Below are positions 27,410 to 37,414 of a stretch of DNA of 64,000 bases, piece by piece. This DNA is from Echinicola pacifica DSM 19836 (lineage in GTDB: Bacteria; Bacteroidota; Bacteroidia; Cytophagales; Cyclobacteriaceae), in assembly GCF_000373245.1 (NCBI RefSeq), contig NZ_KB890739.1, positions 286,441-350,440 on the forward strand, read 5' to 3'. The translations under genes and the position numbers were made by a program. How positions within the stretch are numbered: the stretch's first letter is position 1; every line of letters begins with the position of its first letter. The notes under the pieces were generated by a model. That model ran no database searches and had not been told where the DNA came from. It worked only from the letters and a program-made list of their open reading frames with translations.

Positions 27410-30184
27410 TTACACTACGATATTGACGATTTTGCCAGGGACTACAATGACCTTTTTCGGGCTTTTCCCTTCCAGCCACTTTTGTACATTGGCATCCGCA
27501 AGGGCTGCTTTTTCGATTTCATCCTTAGTCAGGCTCAAAGGAAGTGGGAGTTTCACCCTCATTTTTCCATTGATAGACACCGGATATTCATGATCGTTTT
27601 CTGCCATATATTCCTCCTTAAATTGAGGGAATCGGGCTTCCAGGATGGATCGATCATGGCCCATGAGGGACCACAGTTCCTCCGCAATATGTGGCGCATA
27701 AGGAGAGACTAGGATCACTAGTGGTTCGAGTATTTCTCGTTTATTGCATTTAAGGGCAGATAGCTCATTCACACAGATCATAAATCCAGAAACGCTGGTG
27801 TTGAAGGAATAATTGTTCATATCCTCTTCCACCTTTTTGATGGTTTTATGTAAAGCCTTCAGTTCCTCCTTGGAAGCTTGTGCATCCGAGATGGCGAAGT
27901 TGCCATTTTTGTCGTGAAAGAGACGCCATAGTTTCTTAAGGAATTTAGATACGCCGTCTATGCCATTGGTATTCCATGGCTTAAACTGCTCCAATGGCCC
28001 CAGAAACATTTCGTACAATCGTAAGGTATCCGCGCCATATCGCAAGATGATATCATCAGGATTGACCACATTGTATTTGGACTTAGACATCTTTTCCACC
28101 TCAGCACCACAGAGGTATTTGCCCTCTTCAAGGACAAATTCTGCGTCTGCAAGGTCAGGTCTCCAGGCTTTAAACTTCTCCAGGTCCAGCTGGTCATTAT
28201 GGACGATATTCACATCCACATGCATCGCTGCGGTGTCATATTCACCTTTTAGGCCATGGCTTACAAATTTATTGCTGCCTTTTACTCTATATACAAAGTT
28301 TGATCTCCCTTGGATCATTCCTTGGTTGATCATTTTCTTGAAGGGCTCTTCGATCGAGATGATGCCTCTGTCAAAGAGGAATTTGGTCCAAAATCGGCTG
28401 TAAAGCAGGTGTCCCGTGGCGTGCTCAGCTCCCCCAATATAGAGATCCACTGCCTGCCAATACTGCTGGGCATCTTTGCTGACCAGTTCGGTATTGTTTT
28501 TTGGATCCATATAGCGAAGGAAGTACCATGAAGAACCAGCCCATCCGGGCATAGTGCTCATTTCTAGCGGATATTCACCCTCTTCAGTCTTATAGGTCCA
28601 GTTTTGGGCCCTGCCCAATGGCGGAGCACCATCCTCTGTAGGTAGGTATTTGTCCACCTCGGGAAGTACCAATGGAAGGTCTTTTTGATCTACCAAATAG
28701 GGAATTCCCTCCTTGAAATAGACAGGAAGAGGCTCTCCCCAATAGCGCTGACGCGTAAATATCGCATCTCTCATACGGTATTGGATCTTTCCTTTTCCTA
28801 TTTTTTTCTCTTCGAGGAAAGCAATGGCCTTATCCATGGCGTCTTTCATCACGAGTCCATTCAGGAAGTCAGAGTTCATGGCGATGCCATCTCGTCCAGG
28901 GAAAGAACCATTTTCCATGCTTCCTTCCAGTACCTGTCGTATCTCTAAGCCAAAATGATTGGCAAAGTTAAAGTCTCTTTCATCATGAGCAGGTACCGCC
29001 ATCACGGCGCCAGTACCATATCCCGCCAATACATAATCAGCGACCCATACCGGGATCTCCTCCCCATTGAAGGGGTTGATGGCGTAGCTACCAGTGAAGG
29101 CTCCTGAGATGGTTTTTACATCACTCATCCGCTCTCTTTCAGAGCGATTTTTGGCCACTTCAATATAGGCTTCGGCAGTTTCTCTTTGGTCTTCGGTGAT
29201 CAGCGCCGCAGCTAGCTCACTTTCCGGTGCCAAAGCCAAATAGGTAACCCCATAGATGGTGTCGATTCGCGTGGTAAACACCTTGATGCTGGCCTCACTG
29301 TCCTTTACCTGGAAGGTCATTTCAGCACCTACTGATCTTCCGATCCAGTTGCGCTGCATTTCCTTGATCGGTTCATTCCAGTCCACCTTTTCGAGGTCAT
29401 TGAGGAGACGCTCCGCGTAGGCTGTGATCCGCATGCTCCACTGCATCATCTTTTTACGCTCCACAGGATGTCCCCCTCTTTCAGAGAATCCATCCTTTAC
29501 CTCGTCATTTGAGAGTACCGTACCCAATGCAGAACACCAGTTGACGGTCGTCTCCGCTAGATAGGTCAGGCGATATTGGAGTAGGGTTTGCTGCTGTTGC
29601 TTCTCCGAAAATCCCCTCCAGTCCTCAGCTGAGAATTCAGGGCATTCTTCATTACAAACCGCCTTTACGGAGGTGTTCCCTTCTTTTTCGAAAATGCTGA
29701 TCAGCTCTTGGATAGGTTTTGCCTTGTCGGCCTCCTTATCATAAAAGCTGTCAAAGAGCTGCATGAATATCCACTGGGTCCACTTATAATAGGCTGAATC
29801 GGAAGTTCTTATTTCCTTGTCCCAATCAAAGGCGAAACCAATGTTTTTTAGCTGCTCGGTATATCTTTTGATGTTTTCTTCGGTGGTGATAGCTGGATGC
29901 TGGCCAGTTTGGATAGCATATTGCTCCGCGGGCAGCCCAAAGGAATCATAGCCCATTGGATGCAATACATTATATCCCTGAAGTCGCTTGAATCTGGAGA
30001 CTATATCAGAGGCGATATACCCTAGAGGATGGCCCACATGTAAGCCTGCTCCCGAAGGATAGGGAAACATGTCCAAGCTATAAAATTTTGGTTTTTGAGG
30101 GTCTATCTTGGCGTTAAAAAGCTGGGAACTTTCCCATATCTCTTGCCACTTTTTTTCTATTTCTTGAAAATTATAATCCGCCAT
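27410..30184 (-). CDS. leuS: Leucyl-tRNA synthetase
   Basis: It charges tRNA-Leu in the cytoplasm. The 924-residue product has the class I signatures HVGH (residues 49-52) and KMSKS (698-702), the CP1 editing insertion in between, and the anticodon-binding and C-terminal domains. Length fits bacterial LeuRS with a small insertion. The ATG at 30184 (start [13 protein letters not shown]) was chosen over a TTG three codons earlier. It has its own terminator and no operon partner. Confidence 0.97.
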   Translation of the reverse strand: MADYNFQEIEKKWQEIWESSQLFNAKIDPQKPKFYSLDMFPYPSGAGLHVGHPLGYIASDIVSRFKRLQGYNVLHPMGYDSFGLPAEQYAIQTGQHPAITTEENIKRYTEQLKNIGFAFDWDKEIRTSDSAYYKWTQWIFMQLFDSFYDKEADKAKPIQELISIFEKEGNTSVKAVCNEECPEFSAEDWRGFSEKQQQQTLLQYRLTYLAETTVNWCSALGTVLSNDEVKDGFSERGGHPVERKKMMQWSMRITAYAERLLNDLEKVDWNEPIKEMQRNWIGRSVGAEMTFQVKDSEASIKVFTTRIDTIYGVTYLALAPESELAAALITEDQRETAEAYIEVAKNRSERERMSDVKTISGAFTGSYAINPFNGEEIPVWVADYVLAGYGTGAVMAVPAHDERDFNFANHFGLEIRQVLEGSMENGSFPGRDGIAMNSDFLNGLVMKDAMDKAIAFLEEKKIGKGKIQYRMRDAIFTRQRYWGEPLPVYFKEGIPYLVDQKDLPLVLPEVDKYLPTEDGAPPLGRAQNWTYKTEEGEYPLEMSTMPGWAGSSWYFLRYMDPKNNTELVSKDAQQYWQAVDLYIGGAEHATGHLLYSRFWTKFLFDRGIISIEEPFKKMINQGMIQGRSNFVYRVKGSNKFVSHGLKGEYDTAAMHVDVNIVHNDQLDLEKFKAWRPDLADAEFVLEEGKYLCGAEVEKMSKSKYNVVNPDDIILRYGADTLRLYEMFLGPLEQFKPWNTNGIDGVSKFLKKLWRLFHDKNGNFAISDAQASKEELKALHKTIKKVEEDMNNYSFNTSVSGFMICVNELSALKCNKREILEPLVILVSPYAPHIAEELWSLMGHDRSILEARFPQFKEEYMAENDHEYPVSINGKMRVKLPLPLSLTKDEIEKAALADANVQKWLEGKSPKKVIVVPGKIVNIVV

Positions 30185-30306
30185 TTTTAACAATATTACT
30201 GCTTAATAAAGGTTTGATTGCAAAAATATAAAAATAAATGGGATATGCGGGTGGATTCGGGTAAGTATCAGGCCTTGAGATGAAAGATAATGAATAGAAT
30301 TCTCCC

Positions 30307-31278
30307 TTACCAGAATCTCCATCCCCTTTGTTTGGTGCGTCCACGACGTAGCCAGTTTTCCCAGATGTCCTGAGAGAAGTAGATTTCTACCCCTACATTC
30401 AGCGTGAAATAGCCATCATAGCGATGATCTAGGCCACTTCCCCGACGAATGCTATGCTGGAATTCCCCGTTTTTGTCATAATAAACCGCATTTCGGATCG
30501 CATCGGTTTTTGGCAGCCCATCATCATCAAGCCATTGTGGGTTTCTGACCGCCAGGCGTAGCCTCTCCGGCATAGGCCCATTCCCATTGTCTCCATAGCT
30601 CTCTAGCAAGCTGAGGTAGGAATCTTTCAGGTTAAAAGCACTCACATCGTCCAGGTAATCGGTCATCGTGAAGCGGTAATTCCCCTCGATGAATAAGTCT
30701 GTGTACACATTAAGCTTGTATTTCATTCCCAAACCCATAGGGAAGACCATGACCACAGCAGGATACTCATTGTCCTCCAAAGCCAGAGGCCTAAGGCTAT
30801 AATATTCTCCGTCTAATTGTGCTTTTGGGGTATTGGTGGAGGCTCCTACACCTGCGAAGACGTACCAATTGAGGAAATGACGGGTGATATTATTGATCTT
30901 GACCGGCTTCCAATGATACTCGCCGATAAAGGCCGCCTCAAAATTCCTGGCCCTGAACTCCAAGCTCCGCGGGTAGCGAAAAGCTCGGGGATCAGAAGGG
31001 ATATCGCTGCCGGACATTTGGATATAGGAAGCATCAAACCGTAATCGGATATGAGTCCCCGTTGTCCGCCGGACATTTACCGAGACATTATAGTCAGGCT
31101 GTACCCCTTCCACATACTTCCACAATGAATATAGCTCGCCGAAATACTGTGTAGGACCTATCCCAACTCCCACAGACCATGGTTCTTCAAACTTAAAGCG
31201 ATTGAAGCTTTGTGCTTGGAGGCTTTGGGCCAAGCCAAGTAGCAAGAACAGAAAGGGTAATTTTTTCATGGCGTTCAT
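30307..31278 (-). CDS. Outer-membrane beta-barrel protein (DUF6089-like)
   Basis: The product has a signal peptide (KKLPFLFLLLGLAQSLQAQ) and a beta-rich mature part with the start VGVGIGPTQYFGELYSLW common in Bacteroidota porin-like proteins grouped as DUF6089; this name is from memory. The C-terminal end is Arg/Trp rich (RGWRFW). Two in-frame ATGs exist, at 31278 and 31269; the second places the signal peptide at the N-terminus. Function unknown. There is no operon partner; the MscS gene lies 82 bases upstream on the same strand. Confidence 0.75.
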   Translation of the reverse strand: MNAMKKLPFLFLLLGLAQSLQAQSFNRFKFEEPWSVGVGIGPTQYFGELYSLWKYVEGVQPDYNVSVNVRRTTGTHIRLRFDASYIQMSGSDIPSDPRAFRYPRSLEFRARNFEAAFIGEYHWKPVKINNITRHFLNWYVFAGVGASTNTPKAQLDGEYYSLRPLALEDNEYPAVVMVFPMGLGMKYKLNVYTDLFIEGNYRFTMTDYLDDVSAFNLKDSYLSLLESYGDNGNGPMPERLRLAVRNPQWLDDDGLPKTDAIRNAVYYDKNGEFQHSIRRGSGLDHRYDGYFTLNVGVEIYFSQDIWENWLRRGRTKQRGWRFW

Positions 31279-31360
31279 GCAAGCTATGGGTCAGAATTAG
31301 GGTTAGGTGGCTAAAATGCTCGTTTATGTGAGTCAATGATTAAGCACCGTAAATAAACGA

Positions 31361-32263
31361 TTATTTTTCAAGCTTGTCAAATCCAGATTTTAAATGCAAA
31401 TCTCGTTGTGGGAACGGTATTTCTATGCCTTCATTATTGAACCTACGGAAGATCTCATAGTACAATTGGCTCTTGAGAACGGAAGGTTTATTGATGAAAT
31501 CGGAAGTCCAGACCCTCAGTAGGAAGTTAATGCTATTGTCACCGTACTCCACAAAAAGCACATCCGGCGGTGGGGTCTTGAGTACCCCTTCATTATTGGT
31601 GGCCACCTCCAGAAGGATGGATCGTATCTGATCAGGGTTCTCTTTATAGGAAACCCCTACAGGAAAATTAAATCGAATATTCCGGTCATTATGGGACCAG
31701 TTGATCACCGGACTGTCAATAAACTGGCTGTTTGGGACGATGATGGATATATTGTCGTTGGTTACGATCATCGTGGATCGAGAGGAGATTTTGATTACAT
31801 CTCCACTTACATCGCCCACTTCTATTCTGTCGCCGACCTTGATAGGGCGCTCAAAAAGAATAATCAGCCCACTGATGAAATTATTGGTGATATTCTGAAG
31901 GCCAAAACCAATACCCACACCAAGGGCACCGGCCAGAATGCCTAATGCGCTGAGGTCTATTCCGGAGTTTTGGACTATAATGATAAATCCCGCTATCAGC
32001 AGGAAATAGCGGATGATGGTACCCACAGACTGGCGTGTGCCAACATCCATTTGGTATCGGATCAGTACTTTATTTACAATGAATTTTCTGATCCATTCGG
32101 TAACTATTACCAGTACAAATACCGAGAATATAAGGGCGATTACCACCCCTACGGTTAATTTGGAGGATCCTAAAGTGATAATGGAGTATTCCAAAAAGTC
32201 GTTTAATCTATTCAGAAACGCCCCGATTCCATCTTGCTGTACATCTTGCAGAAGATCTTCCAT
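31361..32263 (-). CDS. Small-conductance mechanosensitive channel (MscS family)
   Basis: MscS channels open under membrane tension and release solutes on osmotic downshock. The 300-residue inner-membrane protein has three helices (about residues 38-58, 84-103, 106-132); the pore-lining third helix carries the GALGVGIGFGLQNITNNF signature and is followed by the beta domain (ERPIKVGDRIEVG) and a C-terminal alpha/beta domain. Length matches canonical MscS. It is divergent from the GNAT-nitrilase gene. Confidence 0.94.
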   Translation of the reverse strand: MEDLLQDVQQDGIGAFLNRLNDFLEYSIITLGSSKLTVGVVIALIFSVFVLVIVTEWIRKFIVNKVLIRYQMDVGTRQSVGTIIRYFLLIAGFIIIVQNSGIDLSALGILAGALGVGIGFGLQNITNNFISGLIILFERPIKVGDRIEVGDVSGDVIKISSRSTMIVTNDNISIIVPNSQFIDSPVINWSHNDRNIRFNFPVGVSYKENPDQIRSILLEVATNNEGVLKTPPPDVLFVEYGDNSINFLLRVWTSDFINKPSVLKSQLYYEIFRRFNNEGIEIPFPQRDLHLKSGFDKLEK

Positions 32264-32426
32264 AAAATTTTAATTGTCAAATTTGAGTGAAATTGTAGGA
32301 CAAAATAATAATATTTTGCCTGTTAAACTAGTTGATAATTAACAGATTTATTTAATTATCACCTATGAGGACCGTAAATAGTTTATGATATTTGTATCGA
32401 CAATCGCAAATTAGCATATTGACCTT

Positions 32427-33968
32427 ATGAGCAAACATAAAGAGGAACTCGAACACCGCTTAAAACTTAGAAATGTCCTTTTGAAAGATTATGAGGACAT
32501 CAGAGATATAATGACCTCTATCTATCAGCAGAAGGGGATGACGTACACCCGTCAGGAATTAAAAAATCAGATTTCTGCCTTTCCCGAAGGGCAAATATGT
32601 ATTGAGGACAACGGCCAGGTGGTCGCTGTGGCCTTGAGTGTGGTGGTGGAATACTCCAAATTTGGGGATAATCATACCTATGATGAAATTACTGGAAATG
32701 GGACTTTCAAAACCCATGACCTGGAGAATGGTGATACGCTCTATGGAACGGACGTATTTGTGCATGGAGAATACCGCGGACTGCGGCTAGGAAGAAGGCT
32801 ATATGATGCCCGAAAAGAGCTCTGCGAAAACCTCAACCTGCGCTCCATCATCGCTGGAGGGAGGATACCGGGATATAGCAAATATGCCGAGCAGATGACC
32901 CCTAGGAAATATATCGAGCTAGTGAAGAATAAGGAGATCTATGATCCCGTTCTTTCCTTTCAGCTGGCCAATGAATTTCACGTAAGAAAAGTAATCACCA
33001 AATATCTCCCTGAGGATAAGGACTCCCGAGCCTACGCCACCTTACTGGAATGGATCAATATCTATTATGAGAAGGACGAGAAACTTATTGGTAATCGGAA
33101 GTCGATCGTGCGCCTTGGGCTAGTGCAGTGGAAGATGAGGCGATTTAAGGATGTGGACGACCTGATGCAGCAAGTAGAGTTCTTTGTGGACACCGTATCA
33201 GGATATAAGTCGGATTTCTGCCTTCTTCCCGAGTTTTTCAACGCTCCATTGCTGGCGGACTTCAACGATATGGATGCCTCAGAGGCGATCCGAAACCTTG
33301 CAGACTTCACCGATGAGGTGCTCTCTAGGATTAGAGAGCTGGCCCTATCGTATAATGTCAATATCATAGCGGGCAGTATGCCCGAATATGATGGTAAGAA
33401 ACTGAGGAATGTAAGTTTTCTGTGCCGTAGAGATGGGACCACAGATAAGCAATATAAGCTGCATATCACTCCTGATGAGCAGTCTTACTGGGGCTTGCAA
33501 GGTGGCAATGGGATCAAGGTGTTTGATACAGATGCGGGAAGAATTGGTATTTTGATATGCTATGATGTGGAGTTTCCTGAGCTGGGCAGGATCCTGGCTG
33601 AGCAGGAGATGGATATCTTGTTTGTTCCTTTCTGGACGGACACCAAAAACGCTTACCTCAGAGTAAGCACCTGTGCCAAAGCCAGGGCGGTGGAAAATGA
33701 ATGCTATGTGGCTATTACTGGCTCGGTAGGGAACCTGCCGCGGGTGGAGAATATGGATATTCAGCATTCTCAAGCAGCGATCTATTCGCCTTCTGACTTC
33801 TCTTTTCCCCATGATGCCGTGATTGCAGAGGCTTCCTTGAATACAGAAACCACCATCGTGGCCGACGTGGACCTGGACTTGCTGACGAAGCTCCGCAAAA
33901 TGGGAAGCGTAAGAAACCTGGCGCAGCGAAGACTCGACCTGTACTCCATTCACTGGAAAAAGAAATGA
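32427..33968 (+). CDS. GNAT acetyltransferase fused to carbon-nitrogen hydrolase
   Basis: The 513-residue protein has two parts. Residues about 14-200 form a GNAT-type N-acetyltransferase domain (motif VFVHGEYRGLRLGRRLYDAR for acetyl-CoA binding). Residues about 225-510 form a nitrilase-superfamily domain with the catalytic triad Glu269 (LPEF), Lys344 (YKLH) and Cys378 (ICYDVEFPE). Such fusions are known across bacteria, but the substrate is not established; an amide or carbamoyl-type compound is hydrolysed and an amine acetylated if both domains are active. It lies alone, 63 bases upstream of kdsC, which has its own promoter candidate. Confidence 0.9.
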   Translation: MSKHKEELEHRLKLRNVLLKDYEDIRDIMTSIYQQKGMTYTRQELKNQISAFPEGQICIEDNGQVVAVALSVVVEYSKFGDNHTYDEITGNGTFKTHDLENGDTLYGTDVFVHGEYRGLRLGRRLYDARKELCENLNLRSIIAGGRIPGYSKYAEQMTPRKYIELVKNKEIYDPVLSFQLANEFHVRKVITKYLPEDKDSRAYATLLEWINIYYEKDEKLIGNRKSIVRLGLVQWKMRRFKDVDDLMQQVEFFVDTVSGYKSDFCLLPEFFNAPLLADFNDMDASEAIRNLADFTDEVLSRIRELALSYNVNIIAGSMPEYDGKKLRNVSFLCRRDGTTDKQYKLHITPDEQSYWGLQGGNGIKVFDTDAGRIGILICYDVEFPELGRILAEQEMDILFVPFWTDTKNAYLRVSTCAKARAVENECYVAITGSVGNLPRVENMDIQHSQAAIYSPSDFSFPHDAVIAEASLNTETTIVADVDLDLLTKLRKMGSVRNLAQRRLDLYSIHWKKK

Positions 33969-33996
33969 AATTCATAATTGATGTCCATAGACATTA

Positions 33997-34004
33997 TATA
34001 TTTG
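33997..34004 (+). promoter_or_regulatory. Promoter -7 box of kdsC-kdsA
   Basis: TATATTTG fits TAnnTTTG and lies 27 bases before the kdsC ATG. A TTG at 33978-33980 is 16 bases upstream, slightly shorter than the preferred distance. Confidence 0.5.
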
Positions 34005-34031
34005 CTAAATAGGAATAATTAAGGATAACTA

Positions 34032-34583
34032 ATGGATCATTACCTGAAAGGAATCGATGAGAAAATCATCAAAAAAGCCTCAAAGATCAAGTTGCTAATC
34101 ACTGATGTGGATGGCGTCCTGACCGATGGAGGGGTTATATATGATGATAATTACCTAGAGTATAAAAAATATAATGTAAAAGATGGCTTGATCGTCAAGG
34201 TGCTGCAGCGCCATGGCATCCTCGTTGGGGCGATTACGGGACGTAATTCTCCCGTGGTCCAAAAGAGATGCGAGGAGTTGCATTTTGACTTTCATCATCA
34301 TGGCATCAAGGATAAGGGGGCGAAGCTTCTGGAAGTCCTGGATCAATACAATCTTGACCTCAACGAAATAGCCTATATTGGCGATGACTTAATTGACCTG
34401 CCCATTTTGGTGCAGGTAGGCCTGGCTGTGGCGCCTAAGGATGCCCTTCCTTATATCAAAGAAGAGGTGGACTTCGTGTCTTCCTTGAATGGTGGTAAAG
34501 GGGTGTTTAGGGAAACCGGCGATTTGATTTTGAGCGCTCAAGGACATTTAAAAAAGATTATTAATCAATTGACAGGGAAATAA
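34032..34583 (+). CDS. kdsC: 3-deoxy-D-manno-octulosonate 8-phosphate phosphatase
   Basis: KdsC dephosphorylates KDO 8-phosphate to KDO for lipid A core assembly. The 183-residue protein is a short HAD phosphatase of the C0 type with the motif DVDGVLTDG (Asp25 nucleophile, Asp27 acid), a conserved ITGR segment near residue 70 and GDDLIDLP near residue 117. Length equals that of typical KdsC. The gene is three bases upstream of kdsA, so the last two steps of KDO synthesis are coded together. Confidence 0.93.
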   Translation: MDHYLKGIDEKIIKKASKIKLLITDVDGVLTDGGVIYDDNYLEYKKYNVKDGLIVKVLQRHGILVGAITGRNSPVVQKRCEELHFDFHHHGIKDKGAKLLEVLDQYNLDLNEIAYIGDDLIDLPILVQVGLAVAPKDALPYIKEEVDFVSSLNGGKGVFRETGDLILSAQGHLKKIINQLTGK

Positions 34584-34586
34584 ATA

Positions 34587-35432
34587 ATGAAAGTTTTTAG
34601 TCATAAAATGAATATTGCGGACCATATGGTCCTGGGTGCTGAGAAACCTGTGCTTTTCTCTGGGCCATGTGCCGTGGAGAGTTACGATATCTGTATAGAG
34701 ATAGGAAGTACCGTGAAGGAATTGGCGGAGCGCATGGGTTTTTCTTATGTGTTCAAGGCCTCTTTTGACAAGGCCAACCGTACCTCCTCAGGTTCCTTTC
34801 GTGGGATCGGGATGGATGATTCTCTTGGGGTTTTAGAGCGGGTGGGCAAAGAGCTTCAGGTGCCTTTGGTGACTGATATTCATGAGAGCTATCAGGCTGC
34901 TGAGGTGGCTGCGGTGGTGGATGTATTGCAGATTCCTGCTTTCCTATGTCGCCAGACCGATTTATTGCTGGCAGCAGGGCATACCGGCAAAGCCGTAAAA
35001 ATCAAAAGAGGCCAGTTTATGGCTCCGGAAGACATGCAGTATGCCGTGGATAAGGTACGCTCCACCGGCAATAATAATGTATGCCTGACAGAACGAGGCT
35101 TTGCCTTGGGCTATCATAACTTGGTGGTGGACATGCGTTCTCTACCGACCATGCGCCAGTACGCACCTGTGGTGTTTGATATTACTCACTCCGTACAGCA
35201 GCCAGGAGGCGAGGGAGGCAGCAGTGGAGGCCAAAAACAATTTGCCCCTTTTCTGGCTCGTGCCGCCGCCGCCACAGGAGTGGATGGCTTCTTTATAGAG
35301 ACTCACCCCGAGCCAGCCAAAGCCCTAAGTGACGGCCCAAATATGGTGCCGCTCGAAAAGATGGAAGGCTTCCTTTCCATGCTTAAGGACGCTTGGGACT
35401 TAGGCCGAAAACATATTGATTTTACTATTTAG
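34587..35432 (+). CDS. kdsA: 3-deoxy-8-phosphooctulonate synthase
   Basis: KdsA condenses phosphoenolpyruvate with arabinose 5-phosphate to KDO 8-phosphate. The 281-residue TIM-barrel protein shows GPCAVES near residues 26-32, KRGQFMAPEDM and the C-terminal ETHPEP motif. Cys28 stands where the metal-independent enzymes have Asn (E. coli), so this looks like the metal-dependent class. It follows kdsC by three bases and ends in an intrinsic terminator. Confidence 0.95.
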   Translation: MKVFSHKMNIADHMVLGAEKPVLFSGPCAVESYDICIEIGSTVKELAERMGFSYVFKASFDKANRTSSGSFRGIGMDDSLGVLERVGKELQVPLVTDIHESYQAAEVAAVVDVLQIPAFLCRQTDLLLAAGHTGKAVKIKRGQFMAPEDMQYAVDKVRSTGNNNVCLTERGFALGYHNLVVDMRSLPTMRQYAPVVFDITHSVQQPGGEGGSSGGQKQFAPFLARAAAATGVDGFFIETHPEPAKALSDGPNMVPLEKMEGFLSMLKDAWDLGRKHIDFTI

Positions 35433-35434
35433 GA

Positions 35435-35465
35435 AATAAAGCCGCTTTGCCGGCTTTATTTTTTA
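35435..35465 (+). terminator. Intrinsic terminator of kdsC-kdsA
   Basis: A 10-bp perfect stem (35435-35444 with 35451-35460), six-base loop, then a T run. Confidence 0.85.
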
Positions 35466-35534
35466 CCCTTGCCGGAGCTCCGCCAAGCCTTAAAAATGGA
35501 CTTGTGGACTTCCTCCGTATGGGCGCTAAAAGAA

Positions 35535-35564
35535 TTGTTTCCTTTTTTTATACCTCTATCTTTT
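35535..35564 (+). promoter_or_regulatory. Promoter candidate for the first L,D-transpeptidase gene
   Basis: TTG (35535-35537), 19 bases, then TATCTTTT (35557-35564), which matches TAnnTTTG except for the last base. The ATG follows 15 bases downstream. Confidence 0.4.
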
Positions 35565-35578
35565 ATTAGTTCGATCTC

Positions 35579-37270
35579 ATGAAATCTCTTCTTTTATTTC
35601 TATTTATCGCTCTGTTTTCATGGCAGTCTTACGCTCAGGATTCCCAGGAGGAAAATTCTGTCCCAGCGGAGTTGAGACGTATTCTAGAGTCTTTTGATGC
35701 CAGCCAGACCATTCAGATTGGCGAGCAGGATGTGCTGGAGCCCCAGCGAATCGTGGATTTTTATACCCAAGGCGATTTTGTGCCTGTATGGACGGAGCAA
35801 GGGAAATTACATCCTGCTGCGAAGGAGGTCCTGGAAGCCATTGAGGATAGTAAATGGGATGGCCTGATCCCTCAGGAATACCACTTGGAGGTGATGACCA
35901 AGGCGGTGGAGCTGATCCATTCTTCAGAGAAAGAACTTACGGCCTTGCACCAGGCTTATCTGGATATCATTTTTACAGATGCCTACTTTGCCTTGGCTTC
36001 TGATCTATACTTCGGTAAGGTGTCTCAGGAGGCTTTGAAGACCGGCTGGAGGATACAGACCAAGGAAGAAAAAATCGATATTGGGGAGGTGATGAAGGAA
36101 GCTCTGGAGACTGGAGATGTAAAATCCAGCATCCAGAAGTTTTGGCCTCGGTACCAGGTATATCGCAATATGAGAAATACCATCAAGGACCTATCGGCTA
36201 AGGCGGACATCGATTCGCTGAGCTGGAAGTCGGTCAGTGGGAAACTGCTTAAAGTAGGAGATCAAAATAAATTGATTCCTGAAATCAGACAGCGACTGGC
36301 CTATTGGGGAGATTATTCGGGGACTGATCTCAGCCCGGAGATGCTTACCTATGATTCTACCTTGCGCGAGGCCGTGATCCGATTCCAAGCCAGAAATGGC
36401 CTGGATGCAGATGGGGTCATGGGCAAAGACACCTATGAAGCCCTCAGTGAGGGGCCAGGAAAACTGGTGAAGAAGGCCGCCGCTAACTTGGAGCGCTTGA
36501 GATGGCTTCCAGATACCGTGATTCAGGATCGTTTTGTGATGGTGAATATCGCTAATTTCCACCTGGACTTCCTCAGAGATAATGGCATGGATACCTTGTA
36601 TTCTTCCCGAGTGATCGTGGGCAAAGAATATCACTCCACGCCAGTCTTCAACGGCGAAATGGCCTATCTGGTCCTTAGCCCCACCTGGACGGTCCCTTCT
36701 TCCATTATTAGAAATGAGATGGTGCCAAAAGCCAAAAAGGACCCTTCTTATCTAAGCAGAAATCACCTGAATATCCTTACTTACCAAGGAAAGGCAGTAA
36801 GCGCCGAAAGTATAGACTGGGCTACTGTCACGCCAAAAACCTTCCCTTATATGATTCGTCAGAGCCCCGGAGTTTTTAATTCCCTGGGGCAAATAAAATT
36901 TATTTTCCCCAATCAATACCATGTATATATCCACGATACTCCTGCCAAAAGCCTGTTTGACAAAGGGGTAAGGGCTTTTAGCCATGGCTGCATCCGACTA
37001 GAGAACCCTCAGGGATTGGCGGAGAAGATCCTGGAAAATGATTCCAAATGGACCCCGGAAAAGATCCATGCAGGGATGAATGCGGGTAAGGAAACTACCG
37101 TTATGCTAAAAGAAAAAATTCCCGTGGTGCTTATTTACCTGACTTTCTGGACGGACTCCGTGGGGAATATGTATAACAGAAAGGATATCTATGAGCGTGA
37201 TAAGGAGATAGAGATGGCGATGTTTTCTGATGAGGTTTTTCTGCAAAATTATAAGCTGAAGGATAAATAG
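35579..37270 (+). CDS. L,D-transpeptidase, YcbB/LdtD-like
   Basis: The enzyme makes 3-3 cross-links in peptidoglycan or attaches proteins to it, in the periplasm. The 563-residue product has a signal peptide (residues 1-19, ending SYAQ), a scaffold part, a peptidoglycan-binding domain near residues 230-290 (RFQARNGLDADGVMG) and a YkuD catalytic domain at about 310-500 with the motif SHGCIRLENP (Cys471 catalytic). Length agrees with the YcbB/LdtD group. A second member of the same family lies directly downstream; promoter and signal peptide are its own. Confidence 0.92.
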   Translation: MKSLLLFLFIALFSWQSYAQDSQEENSVPAELRRILESFDASQTIQIGEQDVLEPQRIVDFYTQGDFVPVWTEQGKLHPAAKEVLEAIEDSKWDGLIPQEYHLEVMTKAVELIHSSEKELTALHQAYLDIIFTDAYFALASDLYFGKVSQEALKTGWRIQTKEEKIDIGEVMKEALETGDVKSSIQKFWPRYQVYRNMRNTIKDLSAKADIDSLSWKSVSGKLLKVGDQNKLIPEIRQRLAYWGDYSGTDLSPEMLTYDSTLREAVIRFQARNGLDADGVMGKDTYEALSEGPGKLVKKAAANLERLRWLPDTVIQDRFVMVNIANFHLDFLRDNGMDTLYSSRVIVGKEYHSTPVFNGEMAYLVLSPTWTVPSSIIRNEMVPKAKKDPSYLSRNHLNILTYQGKAVSAESIDWATVTPKTFPYMIRQSPGVFNSLGQIKFIFPNQYHVYIHDTPAKSLFDKGVRAFSHGCIRLENPQGLAEKILENDSKWTPEKIHAGMNAGKETTVMLKEKIPVVLIYLTFWTDSVGNMYNRKDIYERDKEIEMAMFSDEVFLQNYKLKDK

Positions 37271-37414
37271 AATTAGCGAACCTGAGGAAGGAATAGCGGC
37301 TATATAGTGGTTACTTATATAGGCTCCTTGCTGGATTAGATTTATGCGGCATTAGATGGCATAGTGATTGCAAAGAGATGGAAGATTGTATCAACCAACT
37401 ATTTCTAGATTACT

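Noticed and set aside
20636-32371. 14-base direct match ATCACCTATGAGGA at 20637-20650 and 32358-32371
   Set aside because: A 14-base match is expected by chance in 64 kb; flanks do not match.
37271-37414. Possible terminator between the two L,D-transpeptidase genes
   Set aside because: I found no stem followed by a T run, so co-transcription cannot be excluded.
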